DNA of 35,227 nucleotides from DASPPM01 sp052143835 (GTDB lineage Bacteria; Pseudomonadota; Alphaproteobacteria; JACZXZ01): contig JBKQRV010000013.1 in the NCBI GenBank assembly GCA_052143835.1, positions 1 through 35,227 of the forward strand. Reading direction: 5' to 3'. How positions within the stretch are numbered: the first letter of the stretch is position 1; every line of letters begins with the position of its first letter. Of this stretch, positions 9,227 to 16,731 are shown in pieces. Under the pieces are notes generated by a model. That model saw only the letters and a program-made list of their open reading frames with translations, ran no database searches and was not told where the DNA came from. A program made the position numbers and the translations under genes.

Positions 9227-10441
9227 TCAGCTCGGCCGCGGCAGGGCGCCAGCGCGCCGCTCGGCCACCTCGCGTGCGACCCCGTCCGCCGCGCGCACTT
9301 CCGCCAGTGTGGCGAGCGGCGTGTTCGGGATTTCCCCGAGCGTCCCCTCGACGACGGACACGATGTCGAGGAAGCGGATGCGCCCCTCGAGGAACGCCGT
9401 CACGGCGACCTCATTGGCGGCGTTGAGGATAGTTGGCGCGTTCCCCCCGCTTTGCAAGGCCTCGCGGGCCACGCGCAGCGCCGGAAAACGTTCCGCGTCG
9501 GGCGCCTCGAAGGTGAGCGCCGAGAGGTTGGCAAAGTCGAGCCGTTTCGCGGGCGCCGCCATGCGCGCCGGCCATGATAGCGCATAGGCGATCGGCGTGC
9601 GCATGTCCGGCGTGCCGAGTTGAGCGAGCACCGAGCCGTCCACGTATTCGACCATGCTGTGGATGACCGACTGGGGATGCACCACGATCTCGATCCGCTC
9701 GGGGGCTACCGGAAAGAGATGGGACGCCTCGATCACCTCGAGCCCCTTGTTCATCATCGTCGCCGAGTCGACCGAGATCTTGGCCCCCATCGTCCAGTTG
9801 GGGTGCGCGACCGCTTGAGCCGGCGTCACCGAATGGAGCTGGGAGGGATGGATGGTGCGGAAGGGACCGCCGGAGGCCGTCAGGATGATGCGCTCGACGG
9901 CACCGGCGTGGGCGGAATCGAAGACCTGGAAGATGGCGCTGTGCTCGGAATCGACGGGAAGCAGCGTCGCCTCGCTGAGAGCCACTTGGCGCATGACGAT
10001 ATCGCCCGCGCACACCAGCGTCTCTTTGTTGGCAAGGCCCACGATGGCGCCGCGCTCGATGGCGGCAAGCGTCGGCTCGAGCCCGGCCGCCCCCACGATC
10101 GCGGCCATCACCCAGTCGGCCGGCCGGCGCGCCGCATAGAGAAGGGCCTCGCGGCCGGCCGCAATCTCGATGCCCGTGCCGGAAAGCGCTGCCTTGAGGG
10201 CCGGGTAGTGCCGCTCGTCGGCAATCACCGCGAGTGCCGGGTGATGGCGCAAGGCCTGCTCGGCCAGGCGCACGACGTTGCTCTTTGCCGTGAGGGCCTC
10301 GACCTCAAAGCTCTCTGGGTTGCGCGCGAGGAGATCCAGCGTGCTGCACCCGACCGAGCCGGTCGAGCCCAAAACCGTGACGCGCCTGGACGCCGGCTGT
10401 CCTTCGATGCTGCCATAAGGCTCTCTTACGCTCAGCGCCAT
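9227..10441 (-). CDS. dxr: 1-deoxy-D-xylulose-5-phosphate reductoisomerase
   Basis: A 404-residue MEP-pathway enzyme that converts DXP to 2-C-methyl-D-erythritol 4-phosphate with NADPH, feeding isoprenoid synthesis and thus the undecaprenyl carrier made by UppS. NADPH-binding GSTGSVG is at residues 25-31 and LANKET at 136-141. Metal ligands are Asp164 and Glu166 in VDSEHSA and Glu235 in NKGLEVIEA. HPNWTMGAKISVDSATMMNKG is intact. The frame stays open far upstream through cdsA, but ATG at 10441 is the right start: it gives the family length and overlaps the cdsA stop by 10 bp. Confidence 0.96.
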   Translation of the reverse strand: MALSVREPYGSIEGQPASRRVTVLGSTGSVGCSTLDLLARNPESFEVEALTAKSNVVRLAEQALRHHPALAVIADERHYPALKAALSGTGIEIAAGREALLYAARRPADWVMAAIVGAAGLEPTLAAIERGAIVGLANKETLVCAGDIVMRQVALSEATLLPVDSEHSAIFQVFDSAHAGAVERIILTASGGPFRTIHPSQLHSVTPAQAVAHPNWTMGAKISVDSATMMNKGLEVIEASHLFPVAPERIEIVVHPQSVIHSMVEYVDGSVLAQLGTPDMRTPIAYALSWPARMAAPAKRLDFANLSALTFEAPDAERFPALRVAREALQSGGNAPTILNAANEVAVTAFLEGRIRFLDIVSVVEGTLGEIPNTPLATLAEVRAADGVAREVAERRAGALPRPS

Positions 10442-11244
10442 GAGAGCACGCCGCCACCTGAGAAAAGCGCAACGAGGGCAACCGCCGGGGCGGCCGCCAA
10501 GAGGCCGTCGACTCGGTCGAAGAGGCCGCCATGGCCGGGTATGAGGCCGCTCATATCCTTGACCTTGAAATGGCGCTTGACCGCCGATTCCGCCAGATCG
10601 CCCAGCTGAGCGGCGAGGGAGACGAAGGCGCTCAGCGCGCCGACGAGGCCGCGGGAAGAGACGCCGAAGGAGGGCCCCAGGACAGAGCCGGTAACCACGG
10701 CCGCCACGAACCCCCCCGCCACCCCGGCCCAGGTCTTGTTGGGACTGATTCTCGGGGCGAGACGAGGGCCGCCCAAGAGGCGCCCTGCGGCATAGGCGCC
10801 GATATCGGTCGCCCACACCACGAGGAACAGCCAGAGAACCGCATAGGCGCCCGTCTCGCTCCGCAGCCAGAGCAGGGCGAGGCTTGGAAGCGCCAAATAA
10901 AGCACGCCCCCCGCATGCCACAACGGCGTGGGCCGCCCAGCACCTGCGGCCGCGCCATAGACCGCCGCAGCGCCGAGGAGGGCAAGCGCCCCCGCAACCG
11001 CGAAGGCGCCCTGGCTTGCCGCGCCTACCACCGCCATAAGCACGCCTAGGAGCGCCCATCCGGGTCCGTCGGCGCGCCCGCCGCCGCACAGGCGGTTCCA
11101 TTCCCAGGCAAGCACGCCACAGCCAAGCGCCACCAAGAGGTCGAAGTAGGGTGGGCCCAAGAGAATGGCACCGATGGCGACCGGCGCCATGGCCAAGGCA
11201 GAGATCGCGCGGAGCGCCAAGCTGCCGAGGGTCCTTTCAGCCAC
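10432..11244 (-). CDS. cdsA: Phosphatidate cytidylyltransferase
   Basis: An integral membrane enzyme of about 270 residues with some eight hydrophobic segments. It makes CDP-diacylglycerol from phosphatidate and CTP, the branch point for all phospholipids. The C-terminal CDS signature is complete: S-x-V-K-R, then K-D at a distance of four, IPGHGGLFDRVDG. No ATG suits the start. GTG at 11244 was chosen because the product then begins with the usual short lead before the first membrane helix and the codon overlaps the uppS stop by 8 bp. A second GTG at 11268 would add 8 residues. Neither has a strong ribosome site, so coupling to uppS is likely. The 306-residue open frame that runs deeper into uppS is not used. 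Confidence 0.92.
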   Translation of the reverse strand: MAERTLGSLALRAISALAMAPVAIGAILLGPPYFDLLVALGCGVLAWEWNRLCGGGRADGPGWALLGVLMAVVGAASQGAFAVAGALALLGAAAVYGAAAGAGRPTPLWHAGGVLYLALPSLALLWLRSETGAYAVLWLFLVVWATDIGAYAAGRLLGGPRLAPRISPNKTWAGVAGGFVAAVVTGSVLGPSFGVSSRGLVGALSAFVSLAAQLGDLAESAVKRHFKVKDMSGLIPGHGGLFDRVDGLLAAAPAVALVALFSGGGVLSWR

Positions 11245-11989
11245 GGCTGGTGCCGTACCGTCGTTCACGACCGTGAAACTCCCGGATCGCGCGCTCGAAG
11301 TCGCTTTTGGAGAAATCCGGCCATAGCGTATCAAGGAAGACGAACTCGGCATATGCCGATTGCCAAAGCAAAAAATTGCTCACCCGGCGCTCCCCGCTGG
11401 TGCGAATCACGAGGTCGGGGTCCGGGATGTCTCCGGTCCAGAGATAGCGCGCAAAAAGCGCCTCATCGATCTCGCTCGCGCTGAGACGGCCGGCCGCCGC
11501 CTCGGCGGCGAGTCGCTGGGTGGCTTGGACGATGTCCTGCCGACCGCCGTAGCTCAAGGCGACGGTGAGGACAAGGGCGCTGTTCTCTCGCGTCAGCGCC
11601 TCAGCGCTCTCGATGAGCTCGACGATGTCGGGGGCGAGGCGTCCGCGTTCGCCAATAACGCGGATCCTGACCCTGTTCCCGTGAAGCTCGGCCACCTCCC
11701 CGCGCAAATAATGGCGCAGGAGCCCCATGAGGTCGTGGACTTCCGCGGCCGGGCGGCGCCAATTCTCGGAAGAGAAGCCGAAGAGCGTGAGGTAGCCGAC
11801 GCCAAGCTCGACGGCGCTGCGCACGGCTTGGCGCACGGCGTCGGCGCCACGCCTGTGCCCCGCGGTGCGCGGCAAGCCGCGCGCCTTGGCCCAGCGCCCG
11901 TTGCCGTCCATCACGATGGCGACATGGAGCGGTGCCGCCGACGTGGCCGAGGTGGATGGAACGGAATCGATATGCGAGGGCGGGCTCAT
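11237..11989 (-). CDS. uppS: Undecaprenyl diphosphate synthase
   Basis: A 250-residue cis-prenyltransferase that adds isopentenyl units to farnesyl diphosphate to make the C55 carrier for peptidoglycan and O-antigen. HVAIVMDGNGRWAKARG (residues 22-38) contains catalytic Asp28 (E. coli Asp26). Also present are TAGHRRG, FGFSSENWRRP, SYGGRQDI and the C-terminal RTSGERRVSNFLLWQSAYAE. The N-terminus has about 20 Ser/Ala/Pro-rich residues before the fold. ATG at 11989 overlaps the frr stop by 1 nt (TGATG). The frr-uppS-cdsA-dxr order is the classical bacterial one. Confidence 0.95.
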   Translation of the reverse strand: MSPPSHIDSVPSTSATSAAPLHVAIVMDGNGRWAKARGLPRTAGHRRGADAVRQAVRSAVELGVGYLTLFGFSSENWRRPAAEVHDLMGLLRHYLRGEVAELHGNRVRIRVIGERGRLAPDIVELIESAEALTRENSALVLTVALSYGGRQDIVQATQRLAAEAAAGRLSASEIDEALFARYLWTGDIPDPDLVIRTSGERRVSNFLLWQSAYAEFVFLDTLWPDFSKSDFERAIREFHGRERRYGTSRG

Positions 11990-12546
11990 CAGACCTGCAT
12001 GATCTCCTTTTCCTTTTGCGCCAACGTCTCGTCGATTCTCTTGATGTAGCCGTCGGTCAGCTTCTGGATCTCGTCGGAGCGGTGGCGATGATCGTCCTCG
12101 GAAATCTCGTGGGCCTTCTCCTGGCGCTTCAAATGCTCCATCCCATCGCGCCGCACGTTGCGCACGGCAACGCGGGCCAGCTCGGCGTATTTGTGGGCGA
12201 CCTTGGAAAGCTCCTGCCGGCGCTCCTGGGAGAGCTCTGGAATCGGCACGCGGACCAAAGTGCCCTCGGCCTGCGGGTTGAGCCCGAGGCCGGATTCCCT
12301 GATCGCCTTGTCGACCGCACTGACCAGAGTCTTGTCCCACACCTGCACGGTGATCATGCGGGGCTCCGGCACGCCCACGGTGCCGACTTGGTTGAGCGGC
12401 ATGGTGGAGCCGTAAGCGCTCACCTGGACGGGCTCCAACAGATTGGCCGACGCCCGCCCGGTCCTGAGACCGCCAAGCTCCTTGCGCAACACCTCAATGG
12501 CGCCATCCATGCGCCGCTTGAGACCGTTGATATCCTGCTCGCTCAC
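11989..12546 (-). CDS. frr: Ribosome recycling factor
   Basis: A 185-residue RRF that splits post-termination ribosomes with EF-G. It has the usual length and motifs: LRTGRASANLLEPVQVSAYG (residues 27-46), the beta-rich domain II with NQVGTV and ITVQVWD, and the conserved VRNVRRDG near residue 130 in the long helical domain. The start is GTG at 12546 with GAGG 6 nt before it; there is no in-frame ATG near. It follows pyrH by 19 bp and overlaps uppS by 1 nt. Confidence 0.96.
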   Translation of the reverse strand: MSEQDINGLKRRMDGAIEVLRKELGGLRTGRASANLLEPVQVSAYGSTMPLNQVGTVGVPEPRMITVQVWDKTLVSAVDKAIRESGLGLNPQAEGTLVRVPIPELSQERRQELSKVAHKYAELARVAVRNVRRDGMEHLKRQEKAHEISEDDHRHRSDEIQKLTDGYIKRIDETLAQKEKEIMQV

Positions 12547-12565
12547 GGCTTGCCTCTATGCGCAG

Positions 12566-13330
12566 TCAAGAATCTGCAAGCTTTGCCGCCTTCTCTTCGC
12601 CGATCAGGGTGAAGAGGCCACGGCCTTGCACCACATCCGCAAAAGCGCCCGAATTGTGCAGCGAAAACACCAGGATGGGAATGCGATTCTCGCGCGCGAG
12701 CGAGATCGCCGAGGCGTCCATCACCTTGAGATCGCGGGAGAGCACGTCAAGGTAGCTGAGCCGCTCGTAACGGGTGGCGTTCATGACTTTGTGCGGGTCG
12801 GCCGAATAGACGCCGTCGACCTTGGTACCCTTGATAAGCACGTCGCAGGCGAGCTCTGAGGCGCGCAGCGCTGCCGCAGTGTCGGTGGTGAAGAAGGGAT
12901 TGCCGGTGCCGGCGGCACAAATTACCACCCGCCCCTTCTCGAGATGGCGGTGCGCCCGGCGGCGGATGTAAGGCTCGCACACCGCCTGCATGGGGATGGC
13001 CGAGAGCACGCGGGTGTCGACGCCGAGCCGCTCGAGCGCGTTCTGCACGGCAAGGGCGTTCATCACGGTCGCCAGCATTCCGATCTGGTCCGCGCTCGCG
13101 CGCTCCATGCCATGCATGTTGCCCTCGAGGCCGCGGAAAATATTACCGCCGCCGATGACGAGGGCGATCTCGGCCCCGAGAGTCCGCACCGTCTGGATGT
13201 CACTAGCGATCTGCCGCACCGTGAGCCAGTCGAGCCCGTATTCCCGCTGGCCGAGCAGCGCCTCGCCCGAGATCTTGAGGAGGATGCGGCGATAGCGGAG
13301 GCGCGGCTCAATTGGCGATTCGATCGACAT
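12566..13330 (-). CDS. pyrH: Uridylate kinase (UMP kinase)
   Basis: A 254-residue hexameric bacterial UMP kinase of the amino-acid-kinase fold that phosphorylates UMP to UDP. Visible motifs: LLKISGEAL (17-25, phosphate binding), VIGGGNIFRG (58-67), the GTGNPFFTTDTAAALRA segment for UMP, and IKGTKVDGVYSADP for the nucleotide base. The ATG at 13330 gives the family's usual length; the frame is open further upstream without homology. It sits in the invariant rpsB-tsf-pyrH-frr order, but 183 bp separate it from tsf, enough for its own promoter. Confidence 0.96.
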   Translation of the reverse strand: MSIESPIEPRLRYRRILLKISGEALLGQREYGLDWLTVRQIASDIQTVRTLGAEIALVIGGGNIFRGLEGNMHGMERASADQIGMLATVMNALAVQNALERLGVDTRVLSAIPMQAVCEPYIRRRAHRHLEKGRVVICAAGTGNPFFTTDTAAALRASELACDVLIKGTKVDGVYSADPHKVMNATRYERLSYLDVLSRDLKVMDASAISLARENRIPILVFSLHNSGAFADVVQGRGLFTLIGEEKAAKLADS

Positions 13331-13421
13331 CGTCCTAGGCTCATCCTCTCCCGGGAAGCCGGCGGCGCCGCACCAAAAAGGCCCGTCATCGCAGGTGCGG
13401 TCGGGCGCGCAGCGCAGGCGC

Positions 13422-13427
13422 ACTATA
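13422..13427 (-). promoter_or_regulatory. Possible -10 element of a pyrH promoter
   Basis: TATAGT (5 of 6 matches to TATAAT) reads towards pyrH, 91 bp before its ATG, in the 183-bp tsf-pyrH gap. It is preceded by GGGG, and the hexamer at -35 distance is GCGCGG, which does not fit. It is therefore a candidate only, perhaps activator-dependent. The gap is the longest inside the rpsB-to-dxr block, which makes a separate pyrH start reasonable. Confidence 0.3.
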
Positions 13428-13513
13428 CCCCAAGCGGGAGGGGTCCGCGCCAGCAAAATCAAGGTCTTAAAATCGTCACCGCCGATCCGGGAATAGCCGC
13501 GTGGCCGCTTGCC

Positions 13514-14434
13514 TTAGGTCGTCAGCTGCGTCACTTCCGCCGCGAAATTGCCTTGCTTCTTCGCGATGCCTTCACCGAGGGCGAAGCGAACATAGCCGGC
13601 AACCTTGATCGGCGCCGCGAGCGCCTTGCTCGCCGCCTCGACCGCCTTGCCGACCGAAGTGCCCGGCTCCACCACGAAGTCTTGCTCGAGGAGCACGACC
13701 TCCTGGTAGAACTTGCGCAGCCGACCCTCGACCATCTTTTGGATGATCTCCTCCGGCTTGCCGCTCCCGCGCGCTTGTTCGGCGAGCACCTGCCGCTCCC
13801 GCTCGACAAGCGCCGGATCGAGGCCGCTCACCTCGAGCGCCTGCGGGTTCGCAGCCGCCACCTGCATGGCGATCTGACGGCCCAGGGCGGCGAGCTTCCC
13901 AGGCTCGGCGCCGCTCTCCAATGCCACCAGCACGCCGATGCGGCCGAGGCCGGGCGAGACTTGATTATGAACGTAGCTCGCGACAACACCTTGCCCGACT
14001 TTGAGGCCGGCAGCACGGCGCAGGTTGATGTTCTCGCCGATGGTCGCGATCAGCTGCGCGAGCTCCTCCTCGACCGTGCGCCCCGTCGGCAGCTTGGAGC
14101 GCCTGATGGCGTCGAGCTCGCCGCCCGCGACAAGCGCCGACTCGGCAACCGCACGTGCAAATCCCTGGAATGTGTCGTTGCGCGCCACAAAGTCGGTCTC
14201 GCTGTTGACCTCGACGATGGCCCCGCTCGATCGATTGACAGCGACGCCGACCAGGCCCTCGGAGGCAATGCGTCCGGCCTTCCTGGCCGCCGCGGCAAGC
14301 CCCTTCTTGCGCAGCCAGTCGACGGCAGCTTCAAGCTCGCCGGCACTCTCCGCGAGCGCCTTCTTGCAGTCCATCATGCCGGCGCCGGTCTTCTCGCGCA
14401 GCTCCTTGACGAGCGCAGCGCTGATCTCGGCCAT
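13514..14434 (-). CDS. tsf: Elongation factor Ts
   Basis: A 306-residue guanine-nucleotide exchange factor for EF-Tu. The N-terminal UBA-like domain carries LREKTGAGMMDCKKAL (12-27) and the core begins with EVNSETDFVAR (74-84), including the TDFV loop that enters the EF-Tu nucleotide site. The two dimerisation subdomains follow, as usual for this length. ATG at 14434 has AGAGG 6-7 nt upstream. It lies 95 bp after rpsB, with a stem-loop between. Confidence 0.97.
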   Translation of the reverse strand: MAEISAALVKELREKTGAGMMDCKKALAESAGELEAAVDWLRKKGLAAAARKAGRIASEGLVGVAVNRSSGAIVEVNSETDFVARNDTFQGFARAVAESALVAGGELDAIRRSKLPTGRTVEEELAQLIATIGENINLRRAAGLKVGQGVVASYVHNQVSPGLGRIGVLVALESGAEPGKLAALGRQIAMQVAAANPQALEVSGLDPALVERERQVLAEQARGSGKPEEIIQKMVEGRLRKFYQEVVLLEQDFVVEPGTSVGKAVEAASKALAAPIKVAGYVRFALGEGIAKKQGNFAAEVTQLTT

Positions 14435-14496
14435 GACTTTACCTCTTACCTAAATGCTTGCCCTAAAACGTCTGATATGACTCGTTTTTTGCCTCA

Positions 14497-14519
14497 AAGC
14501 CTCCGCAGAAAGGGGGCTT
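14497..14519 (-). promoter_or_regulatory. Stem-loop in the rpsB-tsf spacer
   Basis: On the minus strand AAGCCCCC, a 7-nt loop and GGAGGCTT form an 8-bp stem with one C-A mismatch. It starts 10 bp after the rpsB stop. No T-tract follows in the direction of transcription, so it is not a full terminator. An attenuator or mRNA-processing role, tuning S2 against EF-Ts, is possible but inferred. Confidence 0.3.
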
Positions 14520-14529
14520 CGCCGCGACC

Positions 14530-15372
14530 CTACTCTACCTTCTCCGCGGCCGGGCTTTCCGCACCGGCCACCGCAGGTGCGGCGATCTCGGCCACTTCCG
14601 CAGCACCCGCGCCCTCTTCTTCCGCGGGCAGCTGCTCGAGCGGAGCCTCCGCTTTCTCGCCGATGTCGACGCCGGATTTCACAAGCTGCTCTTGTAGCCC
14701 ATCGAGGACGGCGCCGGCGATGAGCTCGCAGTAGATGCGGATGGCACGCTGGCTGTCGTCGTTGCCGGGAACCGGGTAGTCGATCGCGTCCGGATCAGAG
14801 TTGCTGTCCACGATCGCCACCACCGGAATGCCAAGCTTTTTCGCCTCGGCGACCGCGATGGCCTCCTTGTTGGTGTCGATCACGAAAAGGAGGTCCGGCA
14901 GCGCGCCCATCTCCTTGATGCCGCCGAGCGCGCGCTCATACTTGTTGCGCTCGCGCGTCAGATTTAGGAGCTCCTTCTTGGTGCGGCCGAGGCCTTCCTG
15001 GGCGAGGGCGTCGTCAAGCGCGCGCAGACGCTTGATCGACTGGGAAATCGTCTTCCAGTTGGTCAGCATGCCGCCGAGCCAGTGGTGATTGACGTAATAC
15101 TGGCCGCAGCGCTTGGCTTCCTCCGCGACGATATCCGCGGCCTGGCGCTTGGTGCCGACGAAGAGGACGCGGCCGTTGTTGGCCGCCACCTCGCGGACGA
15201 GCTGAAGTGCCCGGTAGAGCAGCGGCACGGTCTGCTGCAGGTCGATGATGTGGATATTGTTGCGCACCCCGAAGAGGTAGGGTGCCATCTTGGGGTTCCA
15301 GCGCCGGGTCTGATGGCCAAAATGAACGCCCGCTTCCAGGAGCTGGCGCATCGAGAAGCTCGGGATCGCCAT
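14530..15372 (-). CDS. rpsB: 30S ribosomal protein S2
   Basis: A 280-residue S2. Core motifs are present: LLEAGVHFGHQTRRWNPKM (11-29), the FVGTKRQA segment, LGGMLTNWKT, the coiled-coil hairpin around residues 110-160, and VIDTNKEAIAVAEAKKLGIPVVAIVDSNSDP. From about residue 240 a 40-residue Ala/Glu-rich acidic tail follows; such tails are common in alphaproteobacterial S2. ATG at 15372 has AAGGA 7 nt upstream. It opens the conserved rpsB-tsf-pyrH-frr block. The upstream neighbour is the amidohydrolase rather than another core gene. Confidence 0.97.
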   Translation of the reverse strand: MAIPSFSMRQLLEAGVHFGHQTRRWNPKMAPYLFGVRNNIHIIDLQQTVPLLYRALQLVREVAANNGRVLFVGTKRQAADIVAEEAKRCGQYYVNHHWLGGMLTNWKTISQSIKRLRALDDALAQEGLGRTKKELLNLTRERNKYERALGGIKEMGALPDLLFVIDTNKEAIAVAEAKKLGIPVVAIVDSNSDPDAIDYPVPGNDDSQRAIRIYCELIAGAVLDGLQEQLVKSGVDIGEKAEAPLEQLPAEEEGAGAAEVAEIAAPAVAGAESPAAEKVE

Positions 15373-15500
15373 GATCTTGTCCTTTTCCGGTTGCACCGCC
15401 GCGGGCGTTTGAGGCCGGACATACAGTCCCGCCACCGGAGCGAGCGCCCAGGATGTCTCCCCGAGCGACCGCGATGCCCGCGTGTGGATTAGTGGCCGGT

Positions 15501-15529
15501 TAGATAGCGGCAAAAGAGCACGGATGCAA
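15501..15529 (-). promoter_or_regulatory. Candidate promoter for rpsB
   Basis: TTGCAT (15529-15524) and TATCTA (15506-15501), 17 bp apart, read towards rpsB. Transcription would start near 15494 and give a leader of about 120 nt, room for S2 autoregulation of its own mRNA. The match to consensus is modest, but the 221-bp gap must contain a start for this highly expressed operon unless it is read through from dnaE. Confidence 0.33.
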
Positions 15530-15543
15530 GGGCAAAGGGGGAC

Positions 15544-15570
15544 GGCGGGACGCTTGGAACGGCGCCCGCC
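15544..15570 (-). terminator. Possible terminator after the amidohydrolase
   Basis: GGCGGGCGC and GCGTCCCGCC pair as a 9-bp stem with one bulged T and an 8-nt loop, 24 bp after the amidohydrolase stop. The tail on the minus strand is C-rich (GTCCCCCTTTG), not a proper T-run, so termination would be weak. It separates the amidohydrolase from the proposed rpsB promoter. Confidence 0.3.
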
Positions 15571-15593
15571 GGCGGGGGAATCGTTGCGCCGAG

Positions 15594-16685
15594 CTACGCC
15601 TTCCGCAGCTGAGGCAGCAACCGTTCGGCGTTGCCGCGGTCGATCGCGTGGAGCTCCCTTCCGGTAAGACCGAGCTTGGGGAACCCGTCGACATTCTGCG
15701 TGATCATCAGGTAGGGGAAATCGGAGCCGAACAGCACCTGCGAGACGGGCACGAACTTGAGCAGGGCCGCCATGGTCGGCGGATAGGCCGAATTGGCCGT
15801 ATCGTAATAAAGTTTCTTGAGCTCGTGCTCGATGCCGTTAGGCGCGATCTCGGCGAGATCCTTGCGGCCCTTCGAGCCATTGACGATGCGGCCGGCGAGC
15901 ACCGGGATCGAGGCGCCGGCGTGGGAAAAGAGGAAGCGGATGTTCTTGTAACGCGCAAAGGCCCCGCTCATCAGCAAGCTCAAGACGGCGCGGGCGGTAT
16001 CATGCGGATACTCGATCAGTGCCGCCGGCACGCCGGGCAGGAGGTGGCCGCAGCAAGTGGGCGCCAGAGGGTGAAAATAAGCGACGACCTTGCGTCGATC
16101 GAGCTCCTCGAAGATGGGCGCAAAGCGCGGATCGCCCGGCCAAACGTCGCCGTAGCTGGTCATGAAGCCGATGCCGTCCGCCTTGAGCACGTCGAGCGCG
16201 TACTCGATCTCATGCAACACGCCGTCGAGGTCCGGCATCGGCATGGCGGCGAAGAGACCGAAGCGACCGGGATGATCGCGGCCCATTTGCGCCCCGTAAT
16301 CATTGCAGATTCGCGCCAAACGCCGCGCTTGCCCCTTTTCGCCAAACCACACCCCCGGGGTGGAGATTGAAAGAACCCCCGTGGCCACGCCGCCCCGGTC
16401 CATCTCCTCAAGCGCGCCGGCGACGCTCCAATCCTGCTGGGGCTTCTGCAATCCCGCGGCAACGCCTTCCTGCTTGTTCCATTCGGCAAGCGGCGCAAGG
16501 TACTCCGGCGGGAAGAAATGATGATGCACATCGACACGACGCCCCTTGGCCGCGGTCGCCGCGGCTACGCCCGCCGGCAATGCCGCCGTGGCGCCGAGGG
16601 CCGCCAATCCGGCGAGAAACTGCCGGCGCGAGCCGCCCAGACTAGAAAGCGCCTCCTCGTTCCGAGCCATGCTGCTGGCTGTCAT
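15594..16685 (-). CDS. Tat-exported amidohydrolase, ACMSD/resorcylate decarboxylase-like
   Basis: A 363-residue protein of the amidohydrolase-related (amidohydrolase 2) family. The N-terminus carries a twin-arginine signal: SRRQF at 19-23, then a hydrophobic Ala-rich stretch to about residue 45. The TIM-barrel metal residues are visible: DVHHH (52-56, His54 and His56 as ligands), His205 (YFHPLAP), His255 (FLFSHAG) and Asp322 (LFGSDFPY). This set matches the family of aminocarboxymuconate-semialdehyde decarboxylase and related aromatic-acid decarboxylases and hydrolases; the substrate cannot be told. Export by Tat suggests folding with metal in the cytoplasm. ATG at 16685 follows a G-rich ribosome site; a GTG at 16730 in the same frame would add 15 residues. 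It interrupts the usual dnaE-rpsB neighbourhood, and a CRP-like palindrome lies 30 bp upstream. Confidence 0.85.
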   Translation of the reverse strand: MTASSMARNEEALSSLGGSRRQFLAGLAALGATAALPAGVAAATAAKGRRVDVHHHFFPPEYLAPLAEWNKQEGVAAGLQKPQQDWSVAGALEEMDRGGVATGVLSISTPGVWFGEKGQARRLARICNDYGAQMGRDHPGRFGLFAAMPMPDLDGVLHEIEYALDVLKADGIGFMTSYGDVWPGDPRFAPIFEELDRRKVVAYFHPLAPTCCGHLLPGVPAALIEYPHDTARAVLSLLMSGAFARYKNIRFLFSHAGASIPVLAGRIVNGSKGRKDLAEIAPNGIEHELKKLYYDTANSAYPPTMAALLKFVPVSQVLFGSDFPYLMITQNVDGFPKLGLTGRELHAIDRGNAERLLPQLRKA

Positions 16686-16715
16686 TGCCCTTCCCCCCCC
16701 CGTTTCGCCGGCCGC

Positions 16716-16731
16716 TGTGACCGCCGTCACA
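16716..16731. promoter_or_regulatory. Perfect CRP/FNR-family palindrome
   Basis: TGTGACCGCCGTCACA is TGTGA-N6-TCACA, the exact CRP consensus half-sites, with 6-bp perfect arms. It overlaps the dnaE stop codon and lies 30 bp before the amidohydrolase ATG. That close spacing suggests repression or a promoter overlapping the end of dnaE. Which regulator binds is unknown. Confidence 0.4.

Noticed and set aside
15483..15491. TGTGGATTA in the rpsB leader as a DnaA box
   Set aside because: It differs from the consensus at a strongly conserved position, and nothing around it supports DnaA binding.
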